A stretch of 64,000 bases of DNA from Sphingobacteriales bacterium (GTDB lineage Bacteria > Bacteroidota > Bacteroidia > Chitinophagales > Chitinophagaceae): assembly GCA_016185185.1 (NCBI GenBank), contig JACPOD010000050.1, positions 1-64,000 on the forward strand, read 5' to 3'. The notes under the pieces are model-generated. The model saw nothing but the letters and a program-made list of their open reading frames with translations. It did no database searches and was not told the DNA's origin. Numbering within the stretch: the first letter of the stretch is position 1; every line of letters begins with the position of its first letter. A program made the translations under genes and the position numbers. This document shows, piece after piece, positions 47,662-58,181 of the stretch.

Positions 47662-48221
47662 GGCTTACCCAAATATTTTGTAATCGCCTCATCCATCGGG
47701 TTCACTTTACTCGGAAATACGTCAATCAACTTTCCCTTTTCATCTAATAAAAATTTGGTGAAGTTCCATTTTATAGGATCTTGAAGGAATTGTTTCCTGG
47801 CAGCATTCTGTTCTCCCACACTATTGGCCAATGCATTGGATTGTTCCAATAACCATTTAAACAAAGGATCTATATCGTTTCCCTTAACAGAAACCTTTGC
47901 TGCCATTGGAAAACTTACCCCATAATTCTTTTTGCAGAACTCGCCAATCTCTTCATTGCTCCCTGGTTCCTGTGCACCAAAATTATTAGCCGGGAAACCT
48001 ATTATCACTAATTCGTTTTTATAGGTTTCATATAATTTTTCAAGTCCTTCGTATTGCGGGGTGAAGCCACATTTAGAAGCTGTATTAACGATGAGGATCT
48101 TTTTCCCTTTATAATCATTTAAATCAATTGTTTTGCCTTTCGACAATGCCTCTACTTTAAAATCATACACAGAAGGTGATGCAAAAAAAACGGCCAGCAA
48201 TGCCATGAAAAGTATTTTCAT
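47658..48221 (-). CDS. Glutathione peroxidase family protein, secreted
   Basis: ILIVNTASKCGFTPQYEGLEKLYE; VIIGFPANNFGAQEPG; WNFTKFLLD. Confidence 0.93.
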   Translation of the reverse strand: MKILFMALLAVFFASPSVYDFKVEALSKGKTIDLNDYKGKKILIVNTASKCGFTPQYEGLEKLYETYKNELVIIGFPANNFGAQEPGSNEEIGEFCKKNYGVSFPMAAKVSVKGNDIDPLFKWLLEQSNALANSVGEQNAARKQFLQDPIKWNFTKFLLDEKGKLIDVFPSKVNPMDEAITKYLGKP

Positions 48222-48319
48222 AATTCAGTATTTTAAAATGGATAACAAATATAGACAAACAAAGTTCGAAAAAATGTTAACTGCTGTGTGGTACTTCTTG
48301 TTAATATTTGCTTGGAAGA

Positions 48320-49717
48320 TTATTGTTTCTCATAACAACCAAGGTCGGGTAAACCATTAGAGCGGGGCTTTCCGTCCAGGTCGGTCAATAAGCCGGTAGC
48401 TTTTCCATTATTTAATGCAGGAGATCCGGCTTTAAGATGAAAGTTATAAAACCGCCTGCTTACATCAATACTATCAAATACCGGCGGCTGGTTTTTTAGC
48501 GAGGCAGTAAATAGTGTATTTGGAGGGTCGTTTTTCACTTTGTATAAAACATTGTCAAAAGTTACACTAAATGTGTTGGTACCCTGTTTGTCCGTCACTA
48601 TTTCATCTTCAACAGTACCACCTTCACCCCAGATAATGCAATTAGTGAATGTTGCATTTAGCGAACTTGTGGTGACCTGGTTGTTTTGTTTTAAAGCATT
48701 ACTGGCAAATAATACCGGGTTTTTGTGATTGATAAAAACAGAGGAATATGTTGCCATTGTGCAATGGGTAAAATTATAATTACCTCCTAAAGCTATGGCT
48801 ACATTATTGCCACAATTGCTGATTAAACAATTGTCTGCTTTAATGCTGGATTGAACGCCTAATAAACCGGCATCATAAATATTATCAATAATGCATTGCG
48901 ATAATGTCACCTTTGGATTAGCATTAGAAGAAGGATTATAAGCAATAACACCCTGGTAAGCATTTTTAATTATAGCGTACGTCAAATGATTATCCTTACT
49001 GGTTTCTCTAAAATATATGCCGGGCCATGAACCAGGAAAATCACGGTAATCCTCATCTAAACGGTCTCCACGAAATACCACACTGTCTTGCTTAGTGCCA
49101 TTTATTGTTAATGTACCATCTACAATAAAAGGAGCATCTGCATGACTATAAATTCTCACACCAGGATTAATGGTAAGATTAATATTGGTATCAACTTGTA
49201 ATCCTCCAAGGATGACATAGGGAAGGTCATTATTCCAGGTTGTATTTGCATCAATTACTTTATTTCTTAAAAAGTGGGCATTTTGACCAAATGCCTGTAG
49301 GTGTTTATAAAAAGTATTGCCGTTCCAGTTTATTTGAATGCTATCGTTGATTACAAAAGGAAGATTTGCTGAATTTGGGTTAATGGTTACTAAAACAAAA
49401 ACATAAATACTATCGCTGGCCTCAATTTCAATATTATTAATAGACGGGCCGGGGGTGCCGTCAGCATTTATTTTAAATGCAGAAGTTGCACCACCCATTA
49501 ACTTAACTGATGATATTTGAATCTTTTGCTTGTTGGGATTAACGATTGTAAAATATTGAGTAATGGAGCCGGTAGAGGTAAATACAGTATCAAATTGAAG
49601 CGTATCCCGGTTAATATTCAGAGAAGCATTGGCATCAGTCAGCAACCTTTCTTTTTTACAGGAAATAATGGTAAGGCCAATAAAGGAGAAGAGGGTTATG
49701 TACGTAAGCAGTTTCAT
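48320..49717 (-). CDS. Right-handed beta-helix/choice-of-anchor lipoprotein
   Basis: Lipobox IISCKKE; parallel beta-helix region; C-terminal PALNNGKATGLLTDLDGKPRSNGLPDLGCYE. Confidence 0.82.
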   Translation of the reverse strand: MKLLTYITLFSFIGLTIISCKKERLLTDANASLNINRDTLQFDTVFTSTGSITQYFTIVNPNKQKIQISSVKLMGGATSAFKINADGTPGPSINNIEIEASDSIYVFVLVTINPNSANLPFVINDSIQINWNGNTFYKHLQAFGQNAHFLRNKVIDANTTWNNDLPYVILGGLQVDTNINLTINPGVRIYSHADAPFIVDGTLTINGTKQDSVVFRGDRLDEDYRDFPGSWPGIYFRETSKDNHLTYAIIKNAYQGVIAYNPSSNANPKVTLSQCIIDNIYDAGLLGVQSSIKADNCLISNCGNNVAIALGGNYNFTHCTMATYSSVFINHKNPVLFASNALKQNNQVTTSSLNATFTNCIIWGEGGTVEDEIVTDKQGTNTFSVTFDNVLYKVKNDPPNTLFTASLKNQPPVFDSIDVSRRFYNFHLKAGSPALNNGKATGLLTDLDGKPRSNGLPDLGCYEKQ

Positions 49718-49765
49718 TCGTTCAAAAATAACGCTTGGGACTTAAAAATAGTGTAATAGAAGCGA

Positions 49766-50467
49766 TTAATCTGTAGCATAAGCTAAAGCAGCAATGCTTA
49801 ATTGTACCATCCCGGCAGATAATAGTACACTCCCGCAAGCTTCGGTGGTAGCACCAGTGGTTATTACATCATCCACCAGCATCACATGTTTGTTTTTCAA
49901 AGCATCCGCATTAAGCAGTTTAAAACTTTCGCTAACATTTTGCCAGCGGTCTGTTCTTCCTTTATGAGTTTGGGTTTCGGTATAAACTCTTCGGGTAACA
50001 ATATTGTCCCAAACCGGTACACCGGTTATTTCGCTAATACCATTGGCAATTACAGAGGCCTGGTTATATCCACGTTTCTTTTGTTTGTCCGGAAATAGTG
50101 GTAATGGAATTAAAGCATCAATACCATTGAAACGATTGGAATCTTTTAATTGAAAAGCGAGGCGATTGCCAAAAAAAATCCCTACTTCTTTCTTTCCTTT
50201 ATATTTTAATTGATGAATGAGTGATTGAATAATGGCATGTTTGGAAAAATAAAAACCGGTCATGGCAGCAGCAACCGGAATTCTTCCCCAAAATATTTTT
50301 TCGACGGGGTTATTTAGATGTTTGGCAAAATTGGTTTCAGGTAAATCATTCAGGCAACGGAGGCATAATAAACTTTCTTCTGATAATAAATCGCTGCCGC
50401 ATCCGTAGCAGGTATGCGGGAAGAAAAGCTGGGTAAGCCCGTTTTTAATAAGGTTGATGGTGTTCAT
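49766..50467 (-). CDS. ComF family protein (phosphoribosyltransferase)
   Basis: CYGCG...CLRC zinc motif; KKRGYNQA; VMLVDDVITTGATTEACG. Confidence 0.93.
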   Translation of the reverse strand: MNTINLIKNGLTQLFFPHTCYGCGSDLLSEESLLCLRCLNDLPETNFAKHLNNPVEKIFWGRIPVAAAMTGFYFSKHAIIQSLIHQLKYKGKKEVGIFFGNRLAFQLKDSNRFNGIDALIPLPLFPDKQKKRGYNQASVIANGISEITGVPVWDNIVTRRVYTETQTHKGRTDRWQNVSESFKLLNADALKNKHVMLVDDVITTGATTEACGSVLLSAGMVQLSIAALAYATD

Positions 50468-51840
50468 TAAAATAATTGACGATAAACTTCATCCACTCTT
50501 CCAACTGTTGCAACAGTAATATTAAACTTTTGCGAGCCTAAACTTTTTTGATTGTATTTACTCACAATAATTTTTTCAAAACCAAGTTTCTCTGCTTCCG
50601 CAATCCGTTGTTCTATCCTGTTAACAGCACGGATTTCGCCACTTAATCCTACTTCGCCGGCAAAACAAATGTGTTGCGGAACAGGGATGTCTTCATATGA
50701 ACTTAATAAGGCGCAAACCATTGCCAGATCAATAGAAGGATCTTCAACCTTTAAACCACCGGCAATATTTACAAAAACATCCTTCATTCCAAAATGAAAT
50801 CCTCCCCGTTTTTCTAACACTGCCAATAGCAATTGTAATCGCCGTAAGTCAAAACCGCTTACTGTTCTTTGCGGTGTACCATATACAGATTGGGTAACCA
50901 GTGCCTGTACTTCAATTAATAAAGGACGCATCCCCTCAATGGTAGCGGCAATGGCTACACCACTTAACTGATCTTCTTTTTGTGTAATTAAAATTTCACT
51001 GGGATTTAATACTGCCCTCATCCCTTTTTCTGTCATTTCGTAAATACCCAGTTCTGCAGTGGAACCAAAGCGGTTTTTTATAGTTCTTAATATTCTATAT
51101 GCATAATGCTGGTCACCTTCAAACTGAAGAACCGTATCAACCATATGTTCTAAAATTTTTGGCCCGGCTATGCTTCCTTCTTTTGTAATATGGCCAATTA
51201 GAAAAACAGGTGTATTTGTTTCTTTGGCAAACCGCTGAAGCTCTGCTGCACACTCTCTTATTTGAGATACACTGCCGGGCGAAGATTCAATATAGGGCGA
51301 TTGTAAAGTTTGAATAGAATCAACAATTATTAATTGCGGACGCAGTTTCTTAATTTCCTGAAAAATTGTTTGTGTGTTGGTTTCTGTAAGCAAATAAAAA
51401 TTGTCATTGCTTATTTTTAATCTGTCGGCCCTCATTTTTATTTGCTGTTCGCTTTCTTCACCACTAATGTACAGGGTAATAACATTTTTTAGCAGTAATC
51501 CATTTTGTAAAAATAATGTTGATTTACCTATGCCTGGTTCGCCGGCAACCAATACAATACTTCCGGGAACAATACCACCTCCTAAAACACGGTTTAATTC
51601 ATTGTCAGTTGTTGAAATTCTTTTTTCTTCACTGCTTATTACTTCATTGATAGAAATTGTTTTGATTTCTTTTTTATCGGTTGAATATTTTTTCCAATCA
51701 GTTTCAGAAAGTTTATTGTCTTTGGTAATTACTTCTTCTACAAAACTGTTCCATTGATTACAGGACGGACACTTACCAATCCATTTGGTGGATTCATATC
51801 CGCAGTTAGAACAAAAAAATGCCGTCTTTACTTTACTCAT
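50467..51840 (-). CDS. radA: DNA repair protein RadA
   Basis: FFCSNCGYESTKWIGKCPSCNQWNSF; VAGEPGIGKSTLFLQ; KNRFGS. Confidence 0.96.
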   Translation of the reverse strand: MSKVKTAFFCSNCGYESTKWIGKCPSCNQWNSFVEEVITKDNKLSETDWKKYSTDKKEIKTISINEVISSEEKRISTTDNELNRVLGGGIVPGSIVLVAGEPGIGKSTLFLQNGLLLKNVITLYISGEESEQQIKMRADRLKISNDNFYLLTETNTQTIFQEIKKLRPQLIIVDSIQTLQSPYIESSPGSVSQIRECAAELQRFAKETNTPVFLIGHITKEGSIAGPKILEHMVDTVLQFEGDQHYAYRILRTIKNRFGSTAELGIYEMTEKGMRAVLNPSEILITQKEDQLSGVAIAATIEGMRPLLIEVQALVTQSVYGTPQRTVSGFDLRRLQLLLAVLEKRGGFHFGMKDVFVNIAGGLKVEDPSIDLAMVCALLSSYEDIPVPQHICFAGEVGLSGEIRAVNRIEQRIAEAEKLGFEKIIVSKYNQKSLGSQKFNITVATVGRVDEVYRQLF

Positions 51841-51978
51841 CAAAAATTTTTTCTTCAATAAAAAATTAAAATTAGAAAAACAGCATGGTAATAACTGATA
51901 AATAATTTTTTAATGAATGATGGGAAATGAAAAAACTGGGGATGAAAAAAATTAAAAAGAGAAATGATTGTAAAAGTA

Positions 51979-52022
51979 AAAGGGTCGGCATTTCTGCTGA
52001 CCCTTTGTACTTACTAACCCAT
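51979..52022 (-). ncRNA. Candidate sRNA/leader motif copy 2: ATGGGTTAGTAAGTAC plus GC-rich hairpin upstream of radA
   Basis: On - strand: motif 52022-52007 then AAAGGGTCAGCAGAAATGCCGACCCTTT. Confidence 0.45.
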
Positions 52023-52340
52023 TAAATTCTTGCACTAAATTACAAATTGCCGGAACATTACAAAATTAATTTTGGGTTGTGTGCATAATTTTTTTGTAAG
52101 TGTGAGCTATACTGTTAGTAAGCCTTAAAACCCTCTTTAATGTATTGAAAATAAATAAGTTATAACTATAATAAATCTATTTTAAAAACTTTTGCTCGTT
52201 TGGCAATCAACGATTTATGCACTCAAAAATGCTGACAAAAGAGCTTAATTTTTTTTTGAAACCTGCTAAAACAGGTGAATAAAAAAAATGGTAACCCTTT
52301 TGAAGGTTTAATTGTTTTAAACCATATAAAATTTACTACT

Positions 52341-53033
52341 ATGATGGGCTATCTTTTAATTTCTGCGGTTTTTATGGTACTAGGTATGGTAGTGCAGGGG
52401 CGGCTCAAAAGCAGGTTTGCAGAGTACAGCAAAGTGCCCACTTCTTCAGGCCTGAGCGGCAAGGAAGTGGCGGAGAAAATGCTGCGGGACAATGGTATTT
52501 ATGATGTAAAAATCACTTCCGTGGACGGCGTTCTGTCAGATCATTATAATCCTGTTAATAAAACTGTTAACCTTAGCCTGGACGTTTATAATGGCCGAAA
52601 TGTGTCGGCAGCGGCGGTGGCCGCTCATGAATGTGGTCATGCCGTTCAACATGCTACAGCGTATTCTATGCTGATGTTACGCTCCAGGCTAGTTCCGGTG
52701 GTACAAGTAACCACCTCTCTTTCTCAATGGGTAATAATGGCAGGGTTGGGAATAATGGGTTTTGGCGGGGGTAACCAAACGGTATTACTAATAGGCATTA
52801 TCCTTTTTGCTGCCTCCACTTTATTCTCTGTAATAACACTTCCTGTAGAGTTTGATGCTTCTAACAGGGCAATGAAATGGATTGAAAACAGCGGAATAAC
52901 AACAAAAGAAGAGTATGAAAAAGCTGCCAATGCACTTAAATGGGCAGCTTCAACTTATATTATTGCAGCATTGGCAGCTGTAGCAAGCTTAGTTTATTAT
53001 ATAACCATATATACCTCCCGTTCAAGGGATTAG
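52341..53033 (+). CDS. Zinc metallopeptidase (YugP-like)
   Basis: AAHECGHAVQHA HExxH-like motif; TM segments; start MMGYLL. Confidence 0.9.
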   Translation: MMGYLLISAVFMVLGMVVQGRLKSRFAEYSKVPTSSGLSGKEVAEKMLRDNGIYDVKITSVDGVLSDHYNPVNKTVNLSLDVYNGRNVSAAAVAAHECGHAVQHATAYSMLMLRSRLVPVVQVTTSLSQWVIMAGLGIMGFGGGNQTVLLIGIILFAASTLFSVITLPVEFDASNRAMKWIENSGITTKEEYEKAANALKWAASTYIIAALAAVASLVYYITIYTSRSRD

Positions 53034-53216
53034 CGGTTGATAACCATTGCAAGTGGAGAAAACCAGAAAATTATATTTCTTACAAAAAGTAAATAAAAAA
53101 AGGTAATCTCAACTATTTAAAGCAGCTTAAATTCTTATCAAGTTGTCAAATAAATTTCCAGAACTAGATACTTTTATTATTTTTTTAACTATTTTGCCGA
53201 ACCAAAAATTAATGAC

Positions 53217-56200
53217 ATGAGAAAATTTCTAACCAGTTTACTGGGTGTAGTGCTTTTTATTGCACCTACATTTGCCCAGACAATTGAAGTAACCGGTAAG
53301 GTTACCGATCCCGCTGGAGCTCCAATTCCTGGCGCATCCGTAAAGGTGAAAGGTACTAAAACCGGAACAAGTGCATCCTCGGATGGTACTTTCAAAATCT
53401 CAGCTCCTTCCAAATCAACTCTGCAGATCAGCGCAGTGGGATTTGAAACAATTGAAGTTGCTGCAGGTTCTTCTGTTACTGTTTCTCTCAAACAATCCAA
53501 GCAAGAATTAACCGAAGTGGTGGTAACCGCCCTTGGTATCAGGAGAGAGAAAAAAGCTCTTGGATATTCCGTTGCTACAGTAGGGAAAAAAGATTTGGAA
53601 TTGAGACCAGATGGTGACGTTGTACGTCTCCTTAATGGTAAAGCTCCGGGAGTTGACATCCTTAACTCAAGTGGTATGTCCGGTAGCGGTACCAACATCA
53701 TTATCCGTGGTGTAAGTACTATTTCCGGGAGCTCCACACCATTATTCATTGTAGATGGTGTTCCTTTTGATGCTTCTACCAATGCACAATCCAGTTTCGT
53801 TTATGGTAACACTACCTCCAGCCGTTTCCTTGATTTGGATCCTAACAACATTGAAAGCATCAGCGTATTAAAAGGATTAAGCGCTACTACTTTATATGGT
53901 GAATTGGGACGTAACGGTGTGGTTTTAGTTACAACTAAAAATGGGTCAAGCAGGAAAGCTGCAAAGAAAACAGAAATAACTGTTACACAATCTTTATTCC
54001 AAAATAAAGTGGCTAATCTGCCCGATTACCAGCAAACCTATGGTGGTGGTTTTGATCAGAGCCTTGGCTTGGCTTTCTTTAGTAACTGGGGAGCCAAGTT
54101 TACAGATCCTCCAACATTAGTGACACATCCGTATGACCGGGGTTCATTAAACGTGGCATTTCCACAATTTAAGGGTGCTAAATATGAATATAAACCCTAT
54201 AACAGTGTTGAAAGGTTTTTCCGCACCGGTACAATTAAAAATACTTCAGTTAACGTAGCTGCATCCGGTACAAATACCACCTTTAATGCAAACTACAGTT
54301 ACCTGGATGACCAGGGTTTTACTCCCGGTAACCGCTTAATTAAAAATACATTTGGTATGGGCGGTACAGCAAAATTGAATAATAACTTTACTATAAGCGG
54401 TACTGTTAACTATGCTATTACTGATTTTAAATCACCTCCCACATCTACCAGTTTTGGAAGTAACCCAACCACTTCATCGGTATTTGGTAACTTGATTTAT
54501 ACCCCCATTGCAGTAAACCTTATGGGTACACCTGCAGATGGTAATAATTATTTGCCTTGGGAAAACCCCTTGGATCGTTCGTCTGTTTATTACCGCAGCA
54601 GTAACGATATTCAAAACCCAATATGGACAGTAAACAATGGGTTTACCGGTCAAAAAGTTAACCGCATTTATGGTAACCTCCAGATTAGGTATGAAGTATT
54701 GAAAAACCTTAACCTCAGTTACCGTGTTGGTTACGATCAGTATTCTGATTATAACTATCTTTCTCAAAACAAAGGTGGTACTGTGGGTGGTTCTGACTAC
54801 ACATTGGGTATCAACCGTACAGTAACCGGTTTTAATACTATCTGGAACCATGATTTGTTAGCCAGTTGGCAAAAACAACTTACCAGTGAATGGAACCTGG
54901 ATATTACCGGAGGCTTCAATTCCCAAGAAAGGATATACAGCCAGAGTGGTATGAGAAGTACCAACCAGCTTGTATATGGTTTATTTAACCATTCAAACTT
55001 TGTAAACCACGATAATTTTTCAGAAGATGGAAGTAGTTTAGACTTTAAATCCAGCACACAAGCTATTGGTGTGTTTGCAGAAGCTACCGGTAGTTTTAAA
55101 GATTACCTGTTCATTAAAGCAGGAGGCCGTAATAGCTGGACAACAAACTTAGAAAAAGATAACCGCCGCAAATTTTATCCAAGCGCCAGTATTTCTTTTC
55201 TTCCTACATCAGCTTTTGCTGGTTTGTCAAAAAGCAAGGCAATCAATTACCTGAAATTGCGTGCAGGGGTTGCTACCAGTGCCAACTTTGGTTTCCCATA
55301 CAGAACAAGACCAACTTTGTCTATTGGTGCTAATTCCTTTGTTGACCGAAGCGGTACAGTTATTAATACCAATGCAATTGGCAACCGCTTAGCAAACCCT
55401 AACTTAAAACCAGAATTATTAACAGAGGTGGAAGTTGGTATGGAAGGTAAATTTATTGATAACCGCCTGAGTATTGACCTGACTTTCTATAAAAGAACTT
55501 CTAAAGACCAGATACTAAGGAGGGATTTAGATCCATCTTCAGGTTTTACTTCTAAAGATATCAATGCCGGAAACGTACGAAACAAAGGGATTGAATTAGG
55601 TTTGGGTTATACTGTTATCCGTAACAAAGACTGGAGATGGCAGTTAGATGGTAACTTTACTTTAAACAGGAGTTTGGTTTACGGATTACCAGATGATGTA
55701 AAGCAAATTGTAATTGATGGTTTCACCAATGAGGGTTTATTTGCTATTAATGGGCAGCCATTAGGTATCATTCAGGGTGCTTATACACTTAAAGATAATA
55801 AAACCGGTAAGCGTTTGGTTGGAGACGATGGTTATTATATTACTTCTAATAACTTAGGTATAATTGGTAACCCCACTCCTAAATACAAAATGACAGGTAT
55901 TAGTACCTTAGGATATAAAGGATTTAGTTTCCGCATGCAGTGGGATTTCACCAAAGGTGGTCAAATGCTGGCTTATACACCTGGTACACTGATTGGCCGT
56001 GGTTTAACAACCGATACCGAGTTTGATCGTTTATTGCCCTGGATACTTCCGGGTATCAGCCAGTCAACTGGCAAGCCAAACGACATTCAAATCAGCTCCA
56101 GTGAAGCTTACTTTAATAACCTGAGTGGGTTTTTTGGAATGAGTGACCTGATTGTTTACGATGCTACCGTTATAAGATTACGGGAAGCTTCATTGTCATA

Positions 56201-56417
56201 TAACCTGCCGGAAAATATTTTGAGCAAAACTCCATTTGGATCTGTACAGTTTACAATCTCTGGTCAAAACCTTTGGTATAATGCTCCAAACTTCCCTAAA
56301 GGTGTAAACTTTGATCCTGAAACATCCAGTCTTGGTGTAAGTAATGTAAGAGGATTGGAATATTTATCAGGCCCAACTTCCCGCCGTTTGGGTGCTAGTA
56401 TCAGGGTAACATTCTAA
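53217..56417 (+). CDS. SusC/RagA-family TonB-linked outer membrane protein
   Basis: CarboxypepD_reg N-terminus, VVVTALGIRREKKALGYSV, plug domain, C-terminal beta-strand. Confidence 0.96.
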   Translation: MRKFLTSLLGVVLFIAPTFAQTIEVTGKVTDPAGAPIPGASVKVKGTKTGTSASSDGTFKISAPSKSTLQISAVGFETIEVAAGSSVTVSLKQSKQELTEVVVTALGIRREKKALGYSVATVGKKDLELRPDGDVVRLLNGKAPGVDILNSSGMSGSGTNIIIRGVSTISGSSTPLFIVDGVPFDASTNAQSSFVYGNTTSSRFLDLDPNNIESISVLKGLSATTLYGELGRNGVVLVTTKNGSSRKAAKKTEITVTQSLFQNKVANLPDYQQTYGGGFDQSLGLAFFSNWGAKFTDPPTLVTHPYDRGSLNVAFPQFKGAKYEYKPYNSVERFFRTGTIKNTSVNVAASGTNTTFNANYSYLDDQGFTPGNRLIKNTFGMGGTAKLNNNFTISGTVNYAITDFKSPPTSTSFGSNPTTSSVFGNLIYTPIAVNLMGTPADGNNYLPWENPLDRSSVYYRSSNDIQNPIWTVNNGFTGQKVNRIYGNLQIRYEVLKNLNLSYRVGYDQYSDYNYLSQNKGGTVGGSDYTLGINRTVTGFNTIWNHDLLASWQKQLTSEWNLDITGGFNSQERIYSQSGMRSTNQLVYGLFNHSNFVNHDNFSEDGSSLDFKSSTQAIGVFAEATGSFKDYLFIKAGGRNSWTTNLEKDNRRKFYPSASISFLPTSAFAGLSKSKAINYLKLRAGVATSANFGFPYRTRPTLSIGANSFVDRSGTVINTNAIGNRLANPNLKPELLTEVEVGMEGKFIDNRLSIDLTFYKRTSKDQILRRDLDPSSGFTSKDINAGNVRNKGIELGLGYTVIRNKDWRWQLDGNFTLNRSLVYGLPDDVKQIVIDGFTNEGLFAINGQPLGIIQGAYTLKDNKTGKRLVGDDGYYITSNNLGIIGNPTPKYKMTGISTLGYKGFSFRMQWDFTKGGQMLAYTPGTLIGRGLTTDTEFDRLLPWILPGISQSTGKPNDIQISSSEAYFNNLSGFFGMSDLIVYDATVIRLREASLSYNLPENILSKTPFGSVQFTISGQNLWYNAPNFPKGVNFDPETSSLGVSNVRGLEYLSGPTSRRLGASIRVTF

Positions 56418-56438
56418 ACCGAAGAAAAATTTAAAATT

Positions 56439-58169
56439 ATGAAACTGAAAAAAATAATATTTACTGTTTTATCAACTGCTCTGCTTGTTTCCTGCAGCAA
56501 GATCACAGATAAGCTTGATAATGGCTTGAATAATCCAAACAGCGTTACACCGGATCAGGCCGAAGCCAGTTTATTACTGAACCAGGCACAATTAAGTTTT
56601 GCTGGATTCTTTGATGCAGCTTCTGATTTGGGTATGCAATTGACCCGCCAGGTAGTTATGTACGGACCGAGGTATGATAATGCTTATTCTCCCCAAACCT
56701 ATGATGGTTTATGGACAACAGCATATACCTCTATCTTCAAAAACATCAACACACTTATTCCTTTGGCAGAAAATGCAAAAAAGTATAATGAAGTGGCAAT
56801 GGCTAAAATCATAAAAGCCTATACGTTAATGACCCTGGTTGATTTGTTTGGTGACGTGCCTTTGGGAGAAGCTAATTTGGGAGATAATAATCTTAACCCA
56901 AAAGTGGATAAAGGAGATGCGGTGTATGCTGCTGCAATAAAATTGCTTGATGAAGCAATTAAAACCTTTGATGATATGTCTGCTAAAACAATAGTACCGG
57001 CATCTTATCCCGGATCACAGGATTTGTTTTATGCAACCGGCGCCCCTTCTTCCTCACAAACGCTGTCAACAGGTCAGCAAAACTGGAAAAGACTGGCTAA
57101 AACGCTTAAGTTAAGGGCATATGTAAATACGAGAATGGTGGATGCTAATGCCAAAACAAAAATTGATAATTTATTAACCGAAAATGATTTGATTAATGCT
57201 GCATCTAATGATTTTGAATTTAAATATTCCACCAAGCAAGCAAACCCTAACAGCCGCTCAACCAGGTATAATGGGAACTATACTGCTGCAGGTAGTGCCG
57301 GCGACTATATAGGTACATATATGATATGGACGATGTTGAATGAAAAAGGAGGGGCCAGTATTACTTCGGCCGCTCTTGACCCAAGAACACGATATTACTT
57401 CTACCGCCAGCAAACCAGTTATGCTAATGCAAATGAAGCAAGCGTTAGTTGTATCAATTCAACCCCACCTGCTCATTATCCACCGAGTATGCCATTTTGT
57501 CTATTGGCAAGCGGTTTCTGGGGACGCGACCATGGTGATAACAGCGGTATTCCACCAGACGGGAACCTGCGTACAACAGTAGGTGTTTATCCCTACGGTG
57601 GCGAATTTGACAACAGTCAGGGGACCAGGGTGTCATTAAACCGCGGAGGTCTTGGTGCGGGTATCCAGCCGATATGGCAAAATGCATTCACCTCTTTTAT
57701 CAAAGCAGAAGCAGCACTAAAGCTGGGAACAGCGGGTGATCCAAGGTCTTTACTGGAAGAAGGGGTTAGGAGGTCTATTGCTAAAGTTCAGGGCTTTCCT
57801 GCCTCTATTGGATTTTTGTTGCCTACATCGGATACTACTATATTAAGAAATACAACCACCAGGATTAATACGTATGTAAATAAAGTATTGAGTTTGTATG
57901 ATGCTGCCACAACAGATGAAGATAGAATGGAAGTAATAATGAAGGAATACTACATTGCTCTCTGGGGTAATGGTGTGGATGCGTACAATATGTACCGTCG
58001 TACACAGCACCCTAATAATATGCAATACACAAGATCTCCTTCACCAGGACAGTTTATCTACTCACATCTTTACCCTTCTGTGCATGTTAACCTTAACATC
58101 AATGCCCAACAAAAAGCAGATGTGGGGGTACAGGTATTTTGGGATAAAAACCCTAAAACACTCAAGTAA
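56439..58169 (+). CDS. SusD/RagB-family lipoprotein
   Basis: LLVSCSKI lipobox; SusD-like layout directly after SusC. Confidence 0.94.
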   Translation: MKLKKIIFTVLSTALLVSCSKITDKLDNGLNNPNSVTPDQAEASLLLNQAQLSFAGFFDAASDLGMQLTRQVVMYGPRYDNAYSPQTYDGLWTTAYTSIFKNINTLIPLAENAKKYNEVAMAKIIKAYTLMTLVDLFGDVPLGEANLGDNNLNPKVDKGDAVYAAAIKLLDEAIKTFDDMSAKTIVPASYPGSQDLFYATGAPSSSQTLSTGQQNWKRLAKTLKLRAYVNTRMVDANAKTKIDNLLTENDLINAASNDFEFKYSTKQANPNSRSTRYNGNYTAAGSAGDYIGTYMIWTMLNEKGGASITSAALDPRTRYYFYRQQTSYANANEASVSCINSTPPAHYPPSMPFCLLASGFWGRDHGDNSGIPPDGNLRTTVGVYPYGGEFDNSQGTRVSLNRGGLGAGIQPIWQNAFTSFIKAEAALKLGTAGDPRSLLEEGVRRSIAKVQGFPASIGFLLPTSDTTILRNTTTRINTYVNKVLSLYDAATTDEDRMEVIMKEYYIALWGNGVDAYNMYRRTQHPNNMQYTRSPSPGQFIYSHLYPSVHVNLNINAQQKADVGVQVFWDKNPKTLK

Positions 58170-58181
58170 AAAATTATAAAT

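Noticed and set aside
47790-47850. Insertion NALANSVGEQNAARKQFLQD in second glutathione peroxidase
   Set aside because: Might be another repeat insertion, but similar insertions occur in the family and I could not find a matching DNA copy in the window.
53189-53782. 197-aa reverse ORF antisense to SusC
   Set aside because: Composition is the antisense of a strong SusC coding region; no domain recognised and no independent support.
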